Source of the DNA: Lethocerus indicus
Lineage: Eukaryota > Arthropoda > Insecta > Hemiptera > Belostomatidae
NCBI GenBank assembly: GCA_019843655.1
Contig: JACDQD010000001.1
Location: 46,398,443-46,462,442, forward strand
Length of the DNA: 64,000 nucleotides
Reading direction: 5' to 3'
Shown: positions 34,595 to 46,239 of the stretch, one piece after another
Layout of the letters: every line of letters starts with the position of its first letter
Numbering within the stretch: the stretch's first letter is position 1
Position numbers and translations under genes: made by a program
Notes under the pieces: generated by a model
Seen by the model: the letters and a program-made list of their open reading frames with translations, nothing else
Database searches by the model: none
What the model was told of the DNA's origin: nothing

Positions 34595-37034
34595 AGACCA
34601 AACCAACCGGTGCCGCAAAAAATAGGCAAAACAGGTAAATATTACCGATTTCTGAAATAACTTTTTTGCCCGGCTGGTTATTGCAAAGTTTCTCCGTCAC
34701 TCAATACCGGGTTTTCCAATCGAAGTTGATTAATCAAATTGTGCAAATCAGGACGGTCGGAAACTGACCCCGTTGGAGCATTATGGGGCATAACATTGAG
34801 AATCACAGCCCCCCACCACCAACCCACAAATTAGGGCCTCCCCCAAAGGGATCCCAATATTGGATTACTCCAACGGCCGGTGTACCTCGTAATGCAATTT
34901 GCCGACTATCATAGGGCGGTGAACATTGTTCCGCCCATACTGTTCAGAACGCCGACCAGTTATTGTTTTTAATTGATGGAAGAAAGAAGAAACCGGGAGT
35001 AATGGAAAATAATAAATTTCCTACTCCGACAATCGGCAAAAGGGATAATGTCCCGGACAAAACAAAAGACGTTCATTATTTTCAAAACTTTAACTTCGTT
35101 TTAAAGTTAGACCTCGCTTAAAGAGCGACAAAAGGAGTGATTAGCGTAACGAGCGAAATAAAATGTAAACGAATGACTCCATTAAAGTGCGACACAAGTG
35201 CTTGCTGTCGCTAGTGAAACACAGATTTGAAAAACCAGGATGTGACCAGCTTACGGAGCTGCATTCCGACTGCAGTGTAATTATTTTCTCAACTTATTAT
35301 TCCGAATAATACACGTGGATTATACATGTGGTCGATTATAAGATGCACCCCTATATTCAAAGAAAAAAAACAAAATGAAAAAACTTTATTGCCTATAAAG
35401 GGAAAAAGTCACGAAATCATCACAAAAATGATATAACTTAGGAACACTATTTATGCACTATTAGGCAATGGACACGTGAATACGAAGATGTTTATTTCAC
35501 TTCAAAAAGCTGTTGAACAATAAATACGCATGGCTATTTCCGTATTTCGCAGCTTTACTTTTCGTGGCGGCACTTATTTTTCGTTTTTACCGAACGGTCT
35601 AATTACGACGGAAATTTCTGGCGCAAGTTTCTAGGATTGTCGGCTCGCCATTTCGGAGCTTCTTAAAGATCAAACCGGCCCCGTACGCGGAATGAACAAG
35701 AGTCTGATTAAAATCCGACAAAGAGGGGCTACTCCTATACAGGGGGGGGTTCGATAGGGAAGAAGTGCCCAATTATTAGAGCAGCTCCGAACTCTAGGGG
35801 ATTAAAGTATTCTGGAACTCCGTATTCTTCATCGGGAAAAAGTCCCCCACTCCCCCGTCATCCCTTAGCATTTTCAACGTGGAATTACGGACGAGTTGAA
35901 ATCAACAATCTTCTTATACTCCCGGGAGCATTGGTTGCTTTCTGTGCCCGGCATCATTATACCTTCCGCGGAACGAATGAACCTATGCCAATTTAAATAT
36001 TCAAAGTCACGTTTAAGCGGGTTCTTTCGAGTGAAACGGATTGGAAGTTTTTATTGTTCAGAAGCTCTCATTTGTACTTCACTCAATTGTATCGAAGTCA
36101 TTACTTCGTAACCATTCGAGCAAACCGAAATAAACAGAAAATGAACTCGTGAAAGCAACATGCGACTGAAGTGAAACTTATTGTTATGTTAGAAATGTGT
36201 TATTTTGTGTTTAAGTTTACATATTGGCGATTTTATTGAATTTAATAATATTAATAACGATTAACACGAGGAATGAACAGCTGGTTATATAGGTAGTATT
36301 AAATGAAGGGAATACAAAATCCAAATTAAAGTCTTTGAAAAACAATTTAAAATTATCGAATAAAATGCCTTCTAATTTTAATTATTTTCATTAAAATATC
36401 AGTATGCATACTATCTTCCGATCCGATAATGTTGTAACTAAAATATGAAACAAAAGTCTGCGAAGTAATTTTTTCTACTGAAAAAGGTGGATTCTTCTAC
36501 GAAGATTTACTGAAAACATGATCTGTCGTGGTACCAATTCTTGTAGTTGGCATGATTTTATCGCAAGTAAGTCTTAAAGAAAATTTTTCTTTTCGGGGAT
36601 TGTTGAAAAAAAGATTGGACAGCGATGTTCGTACGGAATTTATTTCAATCAATACGCATTACAAACCGACCTATTTTTGCAACAACTAAAGCCGCTATCG
36701 AACTGTTCGAAAACAAGGTTTTCTTGGTGTATTCTATTCAATTAGGGGACAGGTCCCGATATACATGACCGGGGCATTATAAACGTGAAATTTTCGCCAG
36801 TCTGGCCGGTTTGCCTGTTGAATATATTTGTCAGATTACATTTCAATGTTATAGACCGTTTATTACGCCAGCGTTGATGCCCATCAGGTTTAGCTAATTA
36901 ATTGGGAAGGGACGCCCGGCTTAAGAGTTGAATTAAAATGATTTATGATCCCGTCCGCAGGGAAGCCGTTTCATCTGGAGCGGAAAACAATACTGGTTAT
37001 TTTGGTTCCATCGTCCTGGACCGTAAGTGAATCA

Positions 37035-37059
37035 GTGTGTGTGTGTGTGTGTGTGTGTT
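37035..37059 (+). repeat. (GT)n microsatellite
   Basis: About 12 GT units. Confidence 0.95.
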
Positions 37060-37499
37060 GAATAACAATGGCAATATCGCCTTGCCCCGCAATCGATGCG
37101 AGCTGGGGTGCAAGGGCAACGGGGATAAACAAGGGCACGTCAAACCCGACGGGTAAGATCAAAGCAGTCAGTTGCCCTCAGCGGCATTCTCCTTCTGGCA
37201 CTCCGTTCGCCCCAAAACCAGAGTGCGTCAAAATCATTTGGTTAATCAGAGCCTAACAGCCTAATTAGAGATGTCAGCTGGGTCGGACCTGGTACAATCC
37301 TGACACAATAAATAATAACGTGTCCACGCTTTCTACCTTTGTTTCCCGGCAAATAAATACAAGTACGTTATAAAAATCTTCATGTTTAATCAAATTTACA
37401 AAACATATCGAAACATAAAACAACCTCAGATGTCCTAAATCGTTTGCACAAATACAAACAAATCTTTTAAGTAAAAAGGCATTTGGAACTGAAAAATAG

Positions 37500-37600
37500 T
37501 TTTTTAACCTTTTTTTTATTACAACTGATGAGTGTTTTCTTTTCACATGAATGTCTCGATAAAAGAGACCACCCAATGATGGCACTTTTTCCACATGCAC
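37500..37600 (-). repeat. Jockey 3' UTR fragment
   Basis: The minus strand carries AAAGTGCCATCATTGGGTGG and CTTTTATCGAGA, the blocks found after Jockey fragments at 26.4 and 39.6 kb. Confidence 0.6.
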
Positions 37601-37745
37601 AGAAAAATAGTTAAGACAGAAAAAAGTTAACGCTTCTTTTATTCTAATTAAACCAGTGCAACCCTCCCCTTTGACTGACAGACACTGTGCCTAATTGGAC
37701 CGTAATTAGAGATGTCAAATGGGAAGGAGCTGTACAATCGTAAAA

Positions 37746-37780
37746 TATTGGGTTGGCAGCTAAATAATTGCGGATTCTTC
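37746..37780 (+). repeat. Solo mariner-like terminal inverted repeat
   Basis: TATTGGGTTGGCAGCTAAAT followed by AATTGCGGATTCTT fits the terminal sequence of mariner elements of the irritans/mellifera type (TA target then YTGGGTTGGCAACTAAGT...). No inverted partner was found nearby, so only one end remains. Confidence 0.45.
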
Positions 37781-38044
37781 TCATCTTTGGGTGTGTGCAC
37801 CCTAACGATCGGGTGTTTTTCCCTTAGTTTGTGTTAAGTGCGAGTACATTAGAAAAAGTTTCATATTTATTCAAATATCCCTTTACAAAATGTATCGACA
37901 AAACAAAAATTGTAGAACAAAATTAATTACAAAATTTTCAGAGTTTAATTAAATTAAATTTGTTTAAAACGAGTTTTTTTATGAATTGTTATACTTTCAA
38001 AATTCATCCGTTTGACACACTTGCCCTAAACCAATTCAAAAGGT

Positions 38045-38290
38045 TTAATTATTCGCTTCTCGTTCTACGAGCATCTTCAAGAGCATTATTCCCGAGGGAT
38101 AATCTAAGTGGTCCTTACCACCCCAAGCATTAGGATCTCTCTTGAAATCTAAGTTGTTTTTTTTATTTTTATTATGTCGTTTAATTACACGTTTCGCTTC
38201 TGTACGTTTGAGTTTTGTATCTGGATTCCAAGTCAGAGATTCTAACCTGTCCAAGTGTAGAAAATTAAGGTCTGAACTAATTTATTTACT
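38045..38290 (-). pseudogene. Jockey RT fragment, minus strand
   Basis: The frame reads LTWNPDTKLKRTEAKR, which matches LTWNPHTRLKRTETKR in the fragment at 11.8 kb, then degenerates into an A-rich region before TAA. Confidence 0.6.
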
Positions 38291-38719
38291 CCTCATCGTG
38301 GGTTTAATGTTGCCCCGATTCAGATCCCAATTATTGCCTTCTTGTCCCCTATCCTCTCCAAATGCTTTGCGCACGCTAACTGACAATAAACGACAATAAT
38401 TAATTGATGATAATTAGATCACATTTAAATACTTCAATTAGTGGGTTCCACTCGTGTGAAATCCGATTCGCTACCTGGGAATCGGAATCCAGGCTAAAAT
38501 GGTACAATTGGACATTTGTTCGGTAATTATTAAACTGGAGTTTACAAGGTTGACACGTTTAATCCGTTTTTACTTTTTTCCCTCGTACAGGGCCTTATGA
38601 TACAGGAAATTGTTCTTTTCGACAAGTGTAACATTGCTAAGTCACAGGCTAGTCGCTGCGATCATTAGCAACAGAGCTAGGTGGATGCAAAATTGAACAA
38701 TTTTCTTTCAAATAGGTAA

Positions 38720-39000
38720 AAAAGTCATTCCGCAGCCGGTATCGAACCGGGGTCACCCGCGGTCCCAGACTAGTCCTTACAATTATAATTACAAATAATT
38801 TATTTTTCTTACAATATACAAAGGATATCGTAGACAATATACAAATGTTGTTTTCATACAGGCATGTCCGCTCGCAGGCCATTCTACATTCATTCATATC
38901 GTATTCGGACTAAATAATTTTTTTTTATACGGCACAATGTTGGTATGGTAATAGGGAAAGTTATATAATAAAAACCCGAGAACACACACAGGTTACACCC
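38720..39000 (-). repeat. tRNA-like module joined to LINE 3' tail, copy 3
   Basis: On the minus strand about 180 bp similar to the 3' UTR of the LINE at 1141-3144 (shared GTTCTCGGGTTTTTATT and CATTTGTATATTGTCT) is followed by a B-box-like GGTTCGATACC at about 38750-38738. The A box is poorly preserved. Confidence 0.6.
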
Positions 39001-39180
39001 ACTCCACTCACTCGCAAATGTTGAATAATGTGCCGGCCCTTTCTACATTTATATGCATTAATATTACGACTAAAAACAGTTTTGTTTGTGCACAACGTCG
39101 GTAGGGTAATAGGGAAAGTTACATAATGAAAACCCGAGAACATAGATTGCTCACTCCAATCACTCGCGAATGTGGGCTAG
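38870..39180 (-). repeat. Tandem duplication of LINE 3' UTR segment, period 157 bp
   Basis: AATAGGGAAAGTTA and ATAATRAAAACCCGAGAAC occur at 38951 and again at 39108, with similar flanks (GGCC...TCTACATT before, CTCGCRAATGT after). The two units are clearly diverged. Confidence 0.75.
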
Positions 39181-39184
39181 AATA

Positions 39185-39710
39185 GTCTGCTCCCCAAACC
39201 CGACTCGAATGAATCGTGTTAAACCGTAAATTTGGACTATTCGGACAATTAAGGATCAAAAGGTTATCAAAACTGATTTTACCTAACAAACTGACAATAC
39301 ACAAAGTCATATTGGAACCGACATTCGGTATGGGGTTCCACCGAGAAATCCAACATCCGAAAATTCCAATCAAAACTACACCGAACCATCCTCAATGCGC
39401 CCCGCGGTATGTTTCAAATCACATCATTCACCCAACATACCGACAGTTGACGAATGAATAAATTCCCGCTCCTAAAGTTTCATTCCCGCCTCACTCTTCG
39501 TCCCAATTCAGTTGTTGAAGCCTCTGCTACCCGTCCATTAACCCTCTCACGACGGCTTAAACGCCACTGGCCTAAACACTTTCTGTAGCACGGATACACG
39601 TCAAAAGTGCCATAATTATCGAGGTGGCTTCTTTATCGAGAGAAATAAAAGGTATAAAAAATAACATACTTTTCGCAATTGTACTTATAAAAGTTGTTTC
39701 ATTGTTTAAA
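39185..39710 (+). pseudogene. Jockey RT C-terminal fragment with 3' UTR
   Basis: Readable traces include LNRKFGLFGQ, LSKLILPNKLTIHKVILEPT and APRYVSNHIIHP in the frame 39216-39461, then a shifted terminal block before the 3' UTR (ACACGTCAAAAGTGCCATAA, GAGGTGGCTTCTTTATCGAG). Confidence 0.75.
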
Positions 39711-40189
39711 GAAATTGAATAGTCTGTGGAATTTGGGTATTTTATTTTTGGGAACAACTGAGTCCTATTTGCAGTTATAAAACCGCAACTCCCAATACTA
39801 GCCGGGGATGAAGAGAAATTGTAATTGAGGGCATAATTTGAAGTCGTCGGAATAATAATTAAAATTATTATTATCCTACGTTCTGTCGGGCCCGTTTCAG
39901 TCCGCCGCTGAAAAGCCGCCTTTCTCAATTCGCTCCCTTCCTAAAGGACCTACCGCCTAAAGGGCGACAATTTTCATAATCCTTTCTTAAGGTTAATTGC
40001 CCCGAGTTCTTCTGGCCGCGGAGTAAATGAACTTTCGCGGTTCTGGCATTGTTTAAGATCTGTGGGAGCTGACGGAGAAATAATTGCTTTCTCCGATGCC
40101 CTCCTCCCCTAACATCGAGACATTCAGCTTTTTCCCTCTTCGAGGTTTCCCCCACACTCGGTAGACGACTCGGAACCTACGATCCCTGT

Positions 40190-40340
40190 TCACGGTTCCC
40201 GGGGAACCAGTCTAGCACAGGACAAACGAGAGTACAGGGCCTAGGTGCCCTTCAATTCAAATTCCTAATCGACTCTAAAAAATCCGTCACTCGAACACAG
40301 GTTGCACGGAGAGGCCGTTAATTATAAATCCAATGCAACA
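40190..40340 (+). repeat. Family A repeat, right arm and flank
   Basis: GAACCAGTCTAGCACAGGAC and the following 110 bp match 30362-30480. Confidence 0.55.
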
Positions 40341-40769
40341 TATAATGTTTATGTAGTAATAATGAGAGTAAAACATTCAAACATCCCACCAATAAGACGG
40401 AATCAGCTACAAAAATACGAATTATTAGTTCAAATATTAACAGTTTTCAATTTAATCCGCTAGAATACCGTGGCTCTTGAAGGACCAAGACAGCCAAAAA
40501 GGGTTTAATTAGTTTTAATGTCAATAGAGAGAGAAAGAGGCAGAGACAGAGAAAGGAAATCGTAAACCGAACGGAAAAGGGGGCCACAGTTAAAACAGAT
40601 GAAATAAAAAAGATAATGTTCAACACGGGACCGACTCTGGAGAAGGAAGAAATATTTTTTCTATTTAATAGAAAAAATACCTCGCCTAATAATAAATAAG
40701 GGCTTCAAGTGAAAGTGAAAGAAGTTGACCTTATATATTATTCAGAGCTGGGGAGTCTTTGAAAATCTT

Positions 40770-41050
40770 TCCATTCCGATTTCAACAATTTAAAAAAATT
40801 AAAAATTAATTTTTTCCAAAGCCCAATATTTTTTTGTTTTTAGACATCATTGTTATAGCGCAAGTGTGCTGTGCCGGTTAATCTATTATGAATGTTTTTA
40901 CACACTTCGTATACACTATGTATGGAGTAGAAACATGAGACGGGAACTACCACGATATAATACACAGGTGTGAGGGAAGTAGACACCTGCCTCCTTTTTT
41001 TTACATTTTCATTATAATTTAACCCACTGATAATAATTTAATTGAACACA
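40770..41050 (+). repeat. Family E repeat, copy 1
   Basis: Shares with 41880-42105 the blocks CGATTTCAACAATTT, CACGATATAATACAC and GTAGACAYCTGYCT, in the same order and spacing. Confidence 0.75.
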
Positions 41051-41127
41051 ACTAACAGTTAAAGCCAACATTATTCTCACCATCCTGTATTATTCGATAT
41101 AAAATTGCGTGTAATGTGTATAAAATT

Positions 41128-41240
41128 GGCAAAACCCCATTCCAGTGGAGCCCGCTCGGGTGGTTTCCAAACAGAGGAAATATCGGAGAACTGCGGGGGG
41201 TCCCGCCGCCCTGATTTATCCCACCGCAAATTAGTGATGA
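41128..41240 (-). repeat. Family B fragment
   Basis: The minus strand carries CCTCTGTTTGGAAACCACCC and GAGCGGGCTCCACTGGAATG, two adjoining body blocks of family B. Both ends are missing. Confidence 0.65.
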
Positions 41241-41879
41241 TTTGTGGTCACGGCAACCTTGGCTCGGTTGGAGTTCAAAATTGTTACTTGCCGGCGAGGC
41301 AATTCAATATTCGTGTCGGGGGGTCAAACATCGATTTTAAATATTGTTCCCGTTACATTCTTCGGTCGGTTGGCATTTGCTTGAATGAGTTGTCAACAGA
41401 GCCTGTCGAAAAAGGAGAGGGGGTGGGAAATGGAAAAGGGGAAACTTGTTAAGACCCTGGGACTTTACGGGACCCCGACAATGGAGTTTAATTTAGCTCC
41501 AAGCTCACTCGCACTATGTCTCCTGCCATCGGATTTTAGGGCCCCGATTTTAGGTCAATTTTTAAATGTCTTTATTCACCTTCGCCCTCCCTCCAATAAA
41601 TCCTTTTACTCCAGGACTTATTTGCACGGACAATACAGGCCCCAAAGCGGTCGTGACAGGGAGAAGTTTAAATTTAAAACTGAGTGTACACATTTTATGT
41701 ATATTCGACTGTTGCTCGAAGGTTCCGAATATTATGGCAGACTTTATTGTGTTGGTAACTGAAGAGCCGTTAAAAAAATCTACGCGCAAGTTTTATTTTA
41801 ACCTTCCGAAATGAATTAATTATATAAATTTGAGATGCCTATTAGGGGTCGATGAGGATATTCCAAACCCTCTTCCAAA

Positions 41880-42105
41880 ATCCCCCCCACTCCGATTTCA
41901 ACAATTTGAAAAAGTTCAACCGAATTTTTTCCTATGTCTAATCCATTATCAATGTCTATAAGACACACTTGTTTGCACGGTGGAGTAGAAAAGTGACTTA
42001 AATTAAACAAAGTAGGTAACACGATATAATACACTGGAGTGAGAGATGTAGACATCTGTCTTATTTACATTTTCAATGTTATTTGAAATAATTTGATTAC
42101 AAATC
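41880..42105 (+). repeat. Family E repeat, copy 2
   Basis: A diverged direct copy of 40770-41050, ending 190 bp before the gypsy element. Confidence 0.75.
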
Positions 42106-42296
42106 TTTCTTGTACAAAATCACTTGATCAAGCAGCTAAATCGGAATAATGAACTGTTCTTAAAAATATAAAACTACCTCATGATTTTTATGTAATTATA
42201 ATATTTTTGTACAGAACTCAGAACTTTGTACAGAAGTGTTTCTATTTTACATATGTGTGTGCTCATACAAGCACACACAGATATATATAGCCAGGA

Positions 42297-42522
42297 GCCA
42301 GGAGCCCAAACGGCATTAAGAGATGTAAATAAACAACGTATAGATTTGGCAAAGCCCTTTATTAAGATGATCGTTATATATTGTAAACCGGGCAGAGGCC
42401 CGGCAGTTGATAGTTAGCATCGCTTGTAGCACTTCCTCGTGTATTTTCGTACGCATTTATATCATTTCTTGTAATAAAGCTTTGCATTTTTTAAAAACAG
42501 TGATTTTCCGTGCAAAGTTTGC
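42297..42522 (+). repeat. 5' LTR
   Basis: Contains a TATA-like TTATATATT near 42374 and a polyadenylation signal AATAAA at 42473, as expected for U3-R-U5. Relative to the 3' LTR it has one substitution and three indels (one of 5 bp). A short CCAGGAG duplication sits at its left edge. Confidence 0.9.
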
Positions 42523-42540
42523 TGGTGCCGAAACCCAGGA
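42523..42540 (+). promoter_or_regulatory. Candidate primer-binding site
   Basis: TGGTGCCGAAACCCAGGA begins with TGG, complementary to the CCA end of a tRNA. I do not assign the tRNA species. Confidence 0.6.
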
Positions 42541-42738
42541 ACAGTACAGTGCGAAGCCGGATCTCTCTTCTCTCTCTCTTTCGTTCGGTTCTCTCTCTTT
42601 ACACACCTCCTCTTCGAGCGCGTGGTTCTTTTCTGTCTGATCAGCAGGAAAACTGGCGACGACAAGAGGACGATCGATGAGACCAGCCACCTTCATAGTG
42701 AAAGAGACCATGGCCAAATCCCACCTGACCAGGCCACC

Positions 42739-43620
42739 ATGGACGCAGCCACAACGGCATGGATGGCCGCACGAAGTCATAGGACATCCTATCTGGCGGT
42801 CCGAATAGGTAACCTGTGGCCGTTCGAGGGTCAGGCCCGCGACCTCACCGAGTGGTTAGAGAAGGCGGACGGCCTTCACAAAGAAATTTGTGACGGCAGG
42901 CTGCCGCCGGAACTTTGCACGCCACTGGTGGAGGATCTCGTGGGGCGGATCGATAGTCCGTCTTACGGGAAATCGGGTTGCGGGTCCAGCAGCCCTGGAT
43001 CGAGGTCCGAAACCGGCTAAAGGAACACTACGCTGGGTCGAGGGCCTCGATCTGGAGACGGTGGGCAAGGATCTTTAGAATGGAGCGCGAACCAGGAGAG
43101 AGCCACCTAGCGTACGCCGTCAAGGTTATGGAGAATGCGACCCGCCCTGGAGGAAATAGGCTCGGCGGTCGAAGGAACGGAGCGACGGGACCAATCACAA
43201 CTGGTTCTGCTCGAACTCACTAAACAAATGTTGGCCAATGGGTGTTAATCACGTTGGCCAAAACGATAAAAGGCAGTACACCGTCTGGCCGCACCGGGTT
43301 CAATGAGGCTCTGGAGGCGATCCGGGCGAGAGAAACGAGGAGAAAGGTGCTGGACGGAGGTGGTGTCACGAAAAAGACAGACGCCAGCAGAGGCCGGCGA
43401 GGTTCGACAGACGGACCGCCCCGCGTCCAGGAACCAACAGCCGCTGGTCAATGTTCCTAAACCACCTAGGAACCCCAACTTCCGGGTACAAGAAGACCGG
43501 CTGAAGAAACAACAGCGACCACAGGTATGCTGGGAGTGCGCAGAGGGGACACTTCGCGCGAGAATGCCCCATGATGCGCTCCCGGTTCAGACAGCCGGTC
43601 TCGTACGCGGCGGCGGCTAG
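42739..43620 (+). pseudogene. gypsy gag remnant with split zinc knuckle
   Basis: ATG at 42739 has an ideal context (CCACCATGG). The frame MDAATTAWMAARSHRTSYLA... continues to about 42965, then a shift moves the capsid-like region to the frame containing QQPWIEVRNRLKEHYAGSRA. The nucleocapsid CCHC knuckle is visible, but a one-base shift divides it: CWEC at 43528-43539 is in one frame, and GHFARECP at 43547-43570 in another. Gag would form the particle shell and bind RNA. Confidence 0.8.
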
Positions 43621-43963
43621 GGGCGAACCTATGGACTGCTCGGCGACAAGAAGACGAGCGAGAGCGAAGGATCGCGGAACACGAAGGACCACATATTAAA
43701 GAATATAAGTTCGTCAGTTTCAGGTTCGTCAGACTCTGAAGAACTTCATCCACGAACAAAGGCCGCAACGGTTCACTGGAAGAGGCTCACAGAGGTCATC
43801 GTTGGCGTCGTCGAGCTCGAGCGAGGACCGGAGGTTGAGGAAGGGCCAGAAACAACGGCCGGAATCCGGCGGACGACGCCACTCCAGCTGAGGTGAGTGG
43901 TCTCGGCACACGGGCAGCGGACACCAGGGTAACGGGGCTTCACCCGAGTGTGCGCGACCAGGC

Positions 43964-44167
43964 TTGCTGCCCGTGATCTATATTAAGTCCTGGGGATTGT
44001 GGGCCCTTCTAGATACGGGGTCCGATTCCACGTTGATCTCGCCTGCGGCATGCAGGAAATTCCGGGGAACCACATCAGACCCGTGTAAATGTACGGTCAG
44101 AACCGTGACCGGAGTGGAACGTCTGCAGGGCGAGGCGAGAGATACCACTCCGGAAACTGACCGGTAA
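43964..44167 (+). pseudogene. gypsy aspartic protease remnant
   Basis: Carries the active-site block LLDTGSDSTLIS with DTGS starting at 44012. The frame is lost after VTGVERLQGE. Confidence 0.85.
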
Positions 44168-44341
44168 ATCAGGAACTGCCGCGGTACACGTCGCGACGTT
44201 GCCCAGCCGAAAATACGACGTAATAATCGGGTGTGACATAATCGAAAGGGTGAACAGGAACAGCGACTGACGGACGGCTGTTGGACAGTAACCCTGGGCA
44301 ACCGACAGTATAGCGCGAGGCGTGGGACAAAGGTCGCGGAC

Positions 44342-45010
44342 ATGTCGCGGTCACGGCGGTTGAGAGCGCTCAAACCGCGCGAGAGAGAAATTAATAGGAA
44401 AATTAAAGACCGGTATGGTGATACGTTTTATAAGGATGGGGAGCCGTTAACAGCAACGGGCAGAGTCCGGCACACCATAGACCGGAGGGCACAAAACCGG
44501 TGTATGTTAAGCCGCGTAGATACCCACAGGCAATGAAAGAAAATAATTAGCCAACATATTAAAGAGATGATAGAACAGGGCATTATACGGCGATCAACGT
44601 CGTCATTCTGTAGCCCCTGTGGGTAGTCCCCAAGAAAGTAGGGGCAGATGGAGTACAGAAATATAGAGTCGTAGTAGACTACAGGCAATTAAACAGTAGG
44701 ACTAGGCTGGAAAGGTACCCCTGCCCCGCTTGGAAGAGATGTTAGATAGGATGGCGGGTGCTCGAGTGTTCAGCACGCTCGACCTGAAGTCAGGTATCAC
44801 CAGATACGTATGCATCCAGAAGACGTGGAAAACGGCCTTCAGTTTCGAGCAAGGGACATTACGAGTTCTACGGATGCCATTCGGATTAAAAATGCCCAGC
44901 GACCTTCCACGGTTAATGGACGAATTTCTCGAAGGATTAGATGAGGGTGTGTCCAGATATACATGGACGACATCATGGTCTTCAACAAGACGTTGAAAGA
45001 CCACGAACGC
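44342..45010 (+). pseudogene. gypsy reverse transcriptase remnant
   Basis: Blocks readable over several frames are HIKEMIEQGIIRRSTS near 44560, YRVVVDYRQLNS near 44665, ARVFSTLDLKSG at about 44760 (first catalytic Asp), LRMPFGLK at about 44870 and YMDD at 44960-44971. The key residues survive, but at least three frame changes separate the blocks. Confidence 0.9.
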
Positions 45011-45170
45011 CACCTCGGAAGCTATTCGAGAGGATCAAGAATTTGGTCTTGGAAAGGTCGCAAGCCGGACAAAGGACAACGTTGGTAGAGGTCAAATAAA
45101 GTTCATAGGACACGAGGATTACGGCCACGAGAGTGAGTCCGAATGCGGATAAGATCAGGGCAATAAAGAA

Positions 45171-45760
45171 ATGCCGGTACCCAAGAACGTTAAGGAGGTC
45201 CGGACGTTCTTGGGTATGGTCGGATATTATCGGCGGTTCATCCGGTCGTTCGCCCACATGACGGAGCCCTTGACGGCGATGCTGAAAAAGGGGAAGGAGT
45301 TCAGCATCACCGCAAGAGTCCTGGATGCGGTCGAACGATGTAAGGAGGCCTTTGCTCCGCCCCCCCCGTGCTTGAAATTCCCCGACTTCAACAGCAGTTC
45401 GTGATAACGACGGACGCAAGTCAAGAAGCGATAGGCGCGGTCCTCTCCCAACCGGAAGAGGGATGGCGACAGGCCTATCGCATTCGCGGAGTCGAAACTA
45501 ACGGCCGCGGAAAGGAATTATAGCACGATAGGCGCGAACTGCTGGGAGTCGTATGGGGAATAGAACAATTCAGGCCGTACGTGTTTGGGAGATCGTTCGC
45601 GGTCCGGACGGACCATAAGCCGTTAGTCTGGGTTGACAAACTGAAGGAGACGTCTGCGCGTATCACGAAGTGGAAAGAGGCGGCTAGCCGCGTACGACTT
45701 CGTGATCGCGCAAGGTTCGGAGAACGTGGTGGCAGACTGTCTCTCCAGGAATGTCAACGC
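45171..45760 (+). pseudogene. gypsy RT connection and RNase H remnant
   Basis: VKEVRTFLGMVGYYRRFIRS (connection block) is at about 45190, TDASQEAIGAVL follows in another frame near 45410, and FAVRTDHKPLVWVDKL is near 45595. The last segment, ending VVADCLSRN, is again out of frame. Confidence 0.9.
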
Positions 45761-46239
45761 CGAAAAAACAGCGCGGACGACAGAGGTGGCCGGAGAGGAT
45801 ACCCCTTCGCCCTGAGATACCTGAGAGACTGGGCGTTTAGCGATAGAGGTCTAGGAACGACCGAAGAGACCACCTGTCACCCCGGAAGAGCCAGAATCTG
45901 ACCTTCCGTCAGGAGTGACTCGACTGTCGCAAATAATCAGCGATAAGCGGGATCAGTTGATCCAGTGAGCGTACAGGGATCGGAAATAACTACGGGCGCG
46001 ATCGGTATGCGCATACGCGGACAACGACAGTTCGCGTGGGGACAGACGCGTCGACCGAACAGTTAGTAGAGATTTTGACAGGTACTGGATCAGGACAGAT
46101 CGTATCATGCGTATACCGATTCGGGAGAGCTGGAACAGAGGCTGATTACAGCCTACCTAGCAGAACAAATAGGACGGACCGGCCAGCTAATAGTTTGCGA
46201 CAGGATGGTGGAAACCATAAAATCGGAGACGCGCCAACG

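Larger units (their letters stand above)
29560..37240. other. Long stretch, mostly unassigned
   Basis: It contains a G10 run near 29810, a family A repeat (30225-30480), a possible Jockey remnant (31500-31620), the ORF at 34316-34594, and a GT microsatellite (37035-37059). I can support nothing else in it. Confidence 0.35.
37250..37920. repeat. Two diverged direct copies, about 200 bp each
   Basis: 37255-37450 and 37690-37920 share TAATTAGAGATGTCA near the start and a later stretch with AAATATC/AAACATATCGA followed by AAAAC. Copy 2 carries a mariner-like terminus (37746-37780). Confidence 0.5.

Noticed and set aside
37274..37600. 108-codon minus frame with a CICA segment resembling the micro-exon motif
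   Set aside because: Its upstream part is Jockey 3' UTR sequence and the frame has no matching exon boundaries.
38725..38780. Possible tRNA gene
   Set aside because: The B box is fair, but there is no anticodon arm or paired acceptor stem, and the sequence belongs to a three-copy repeat.
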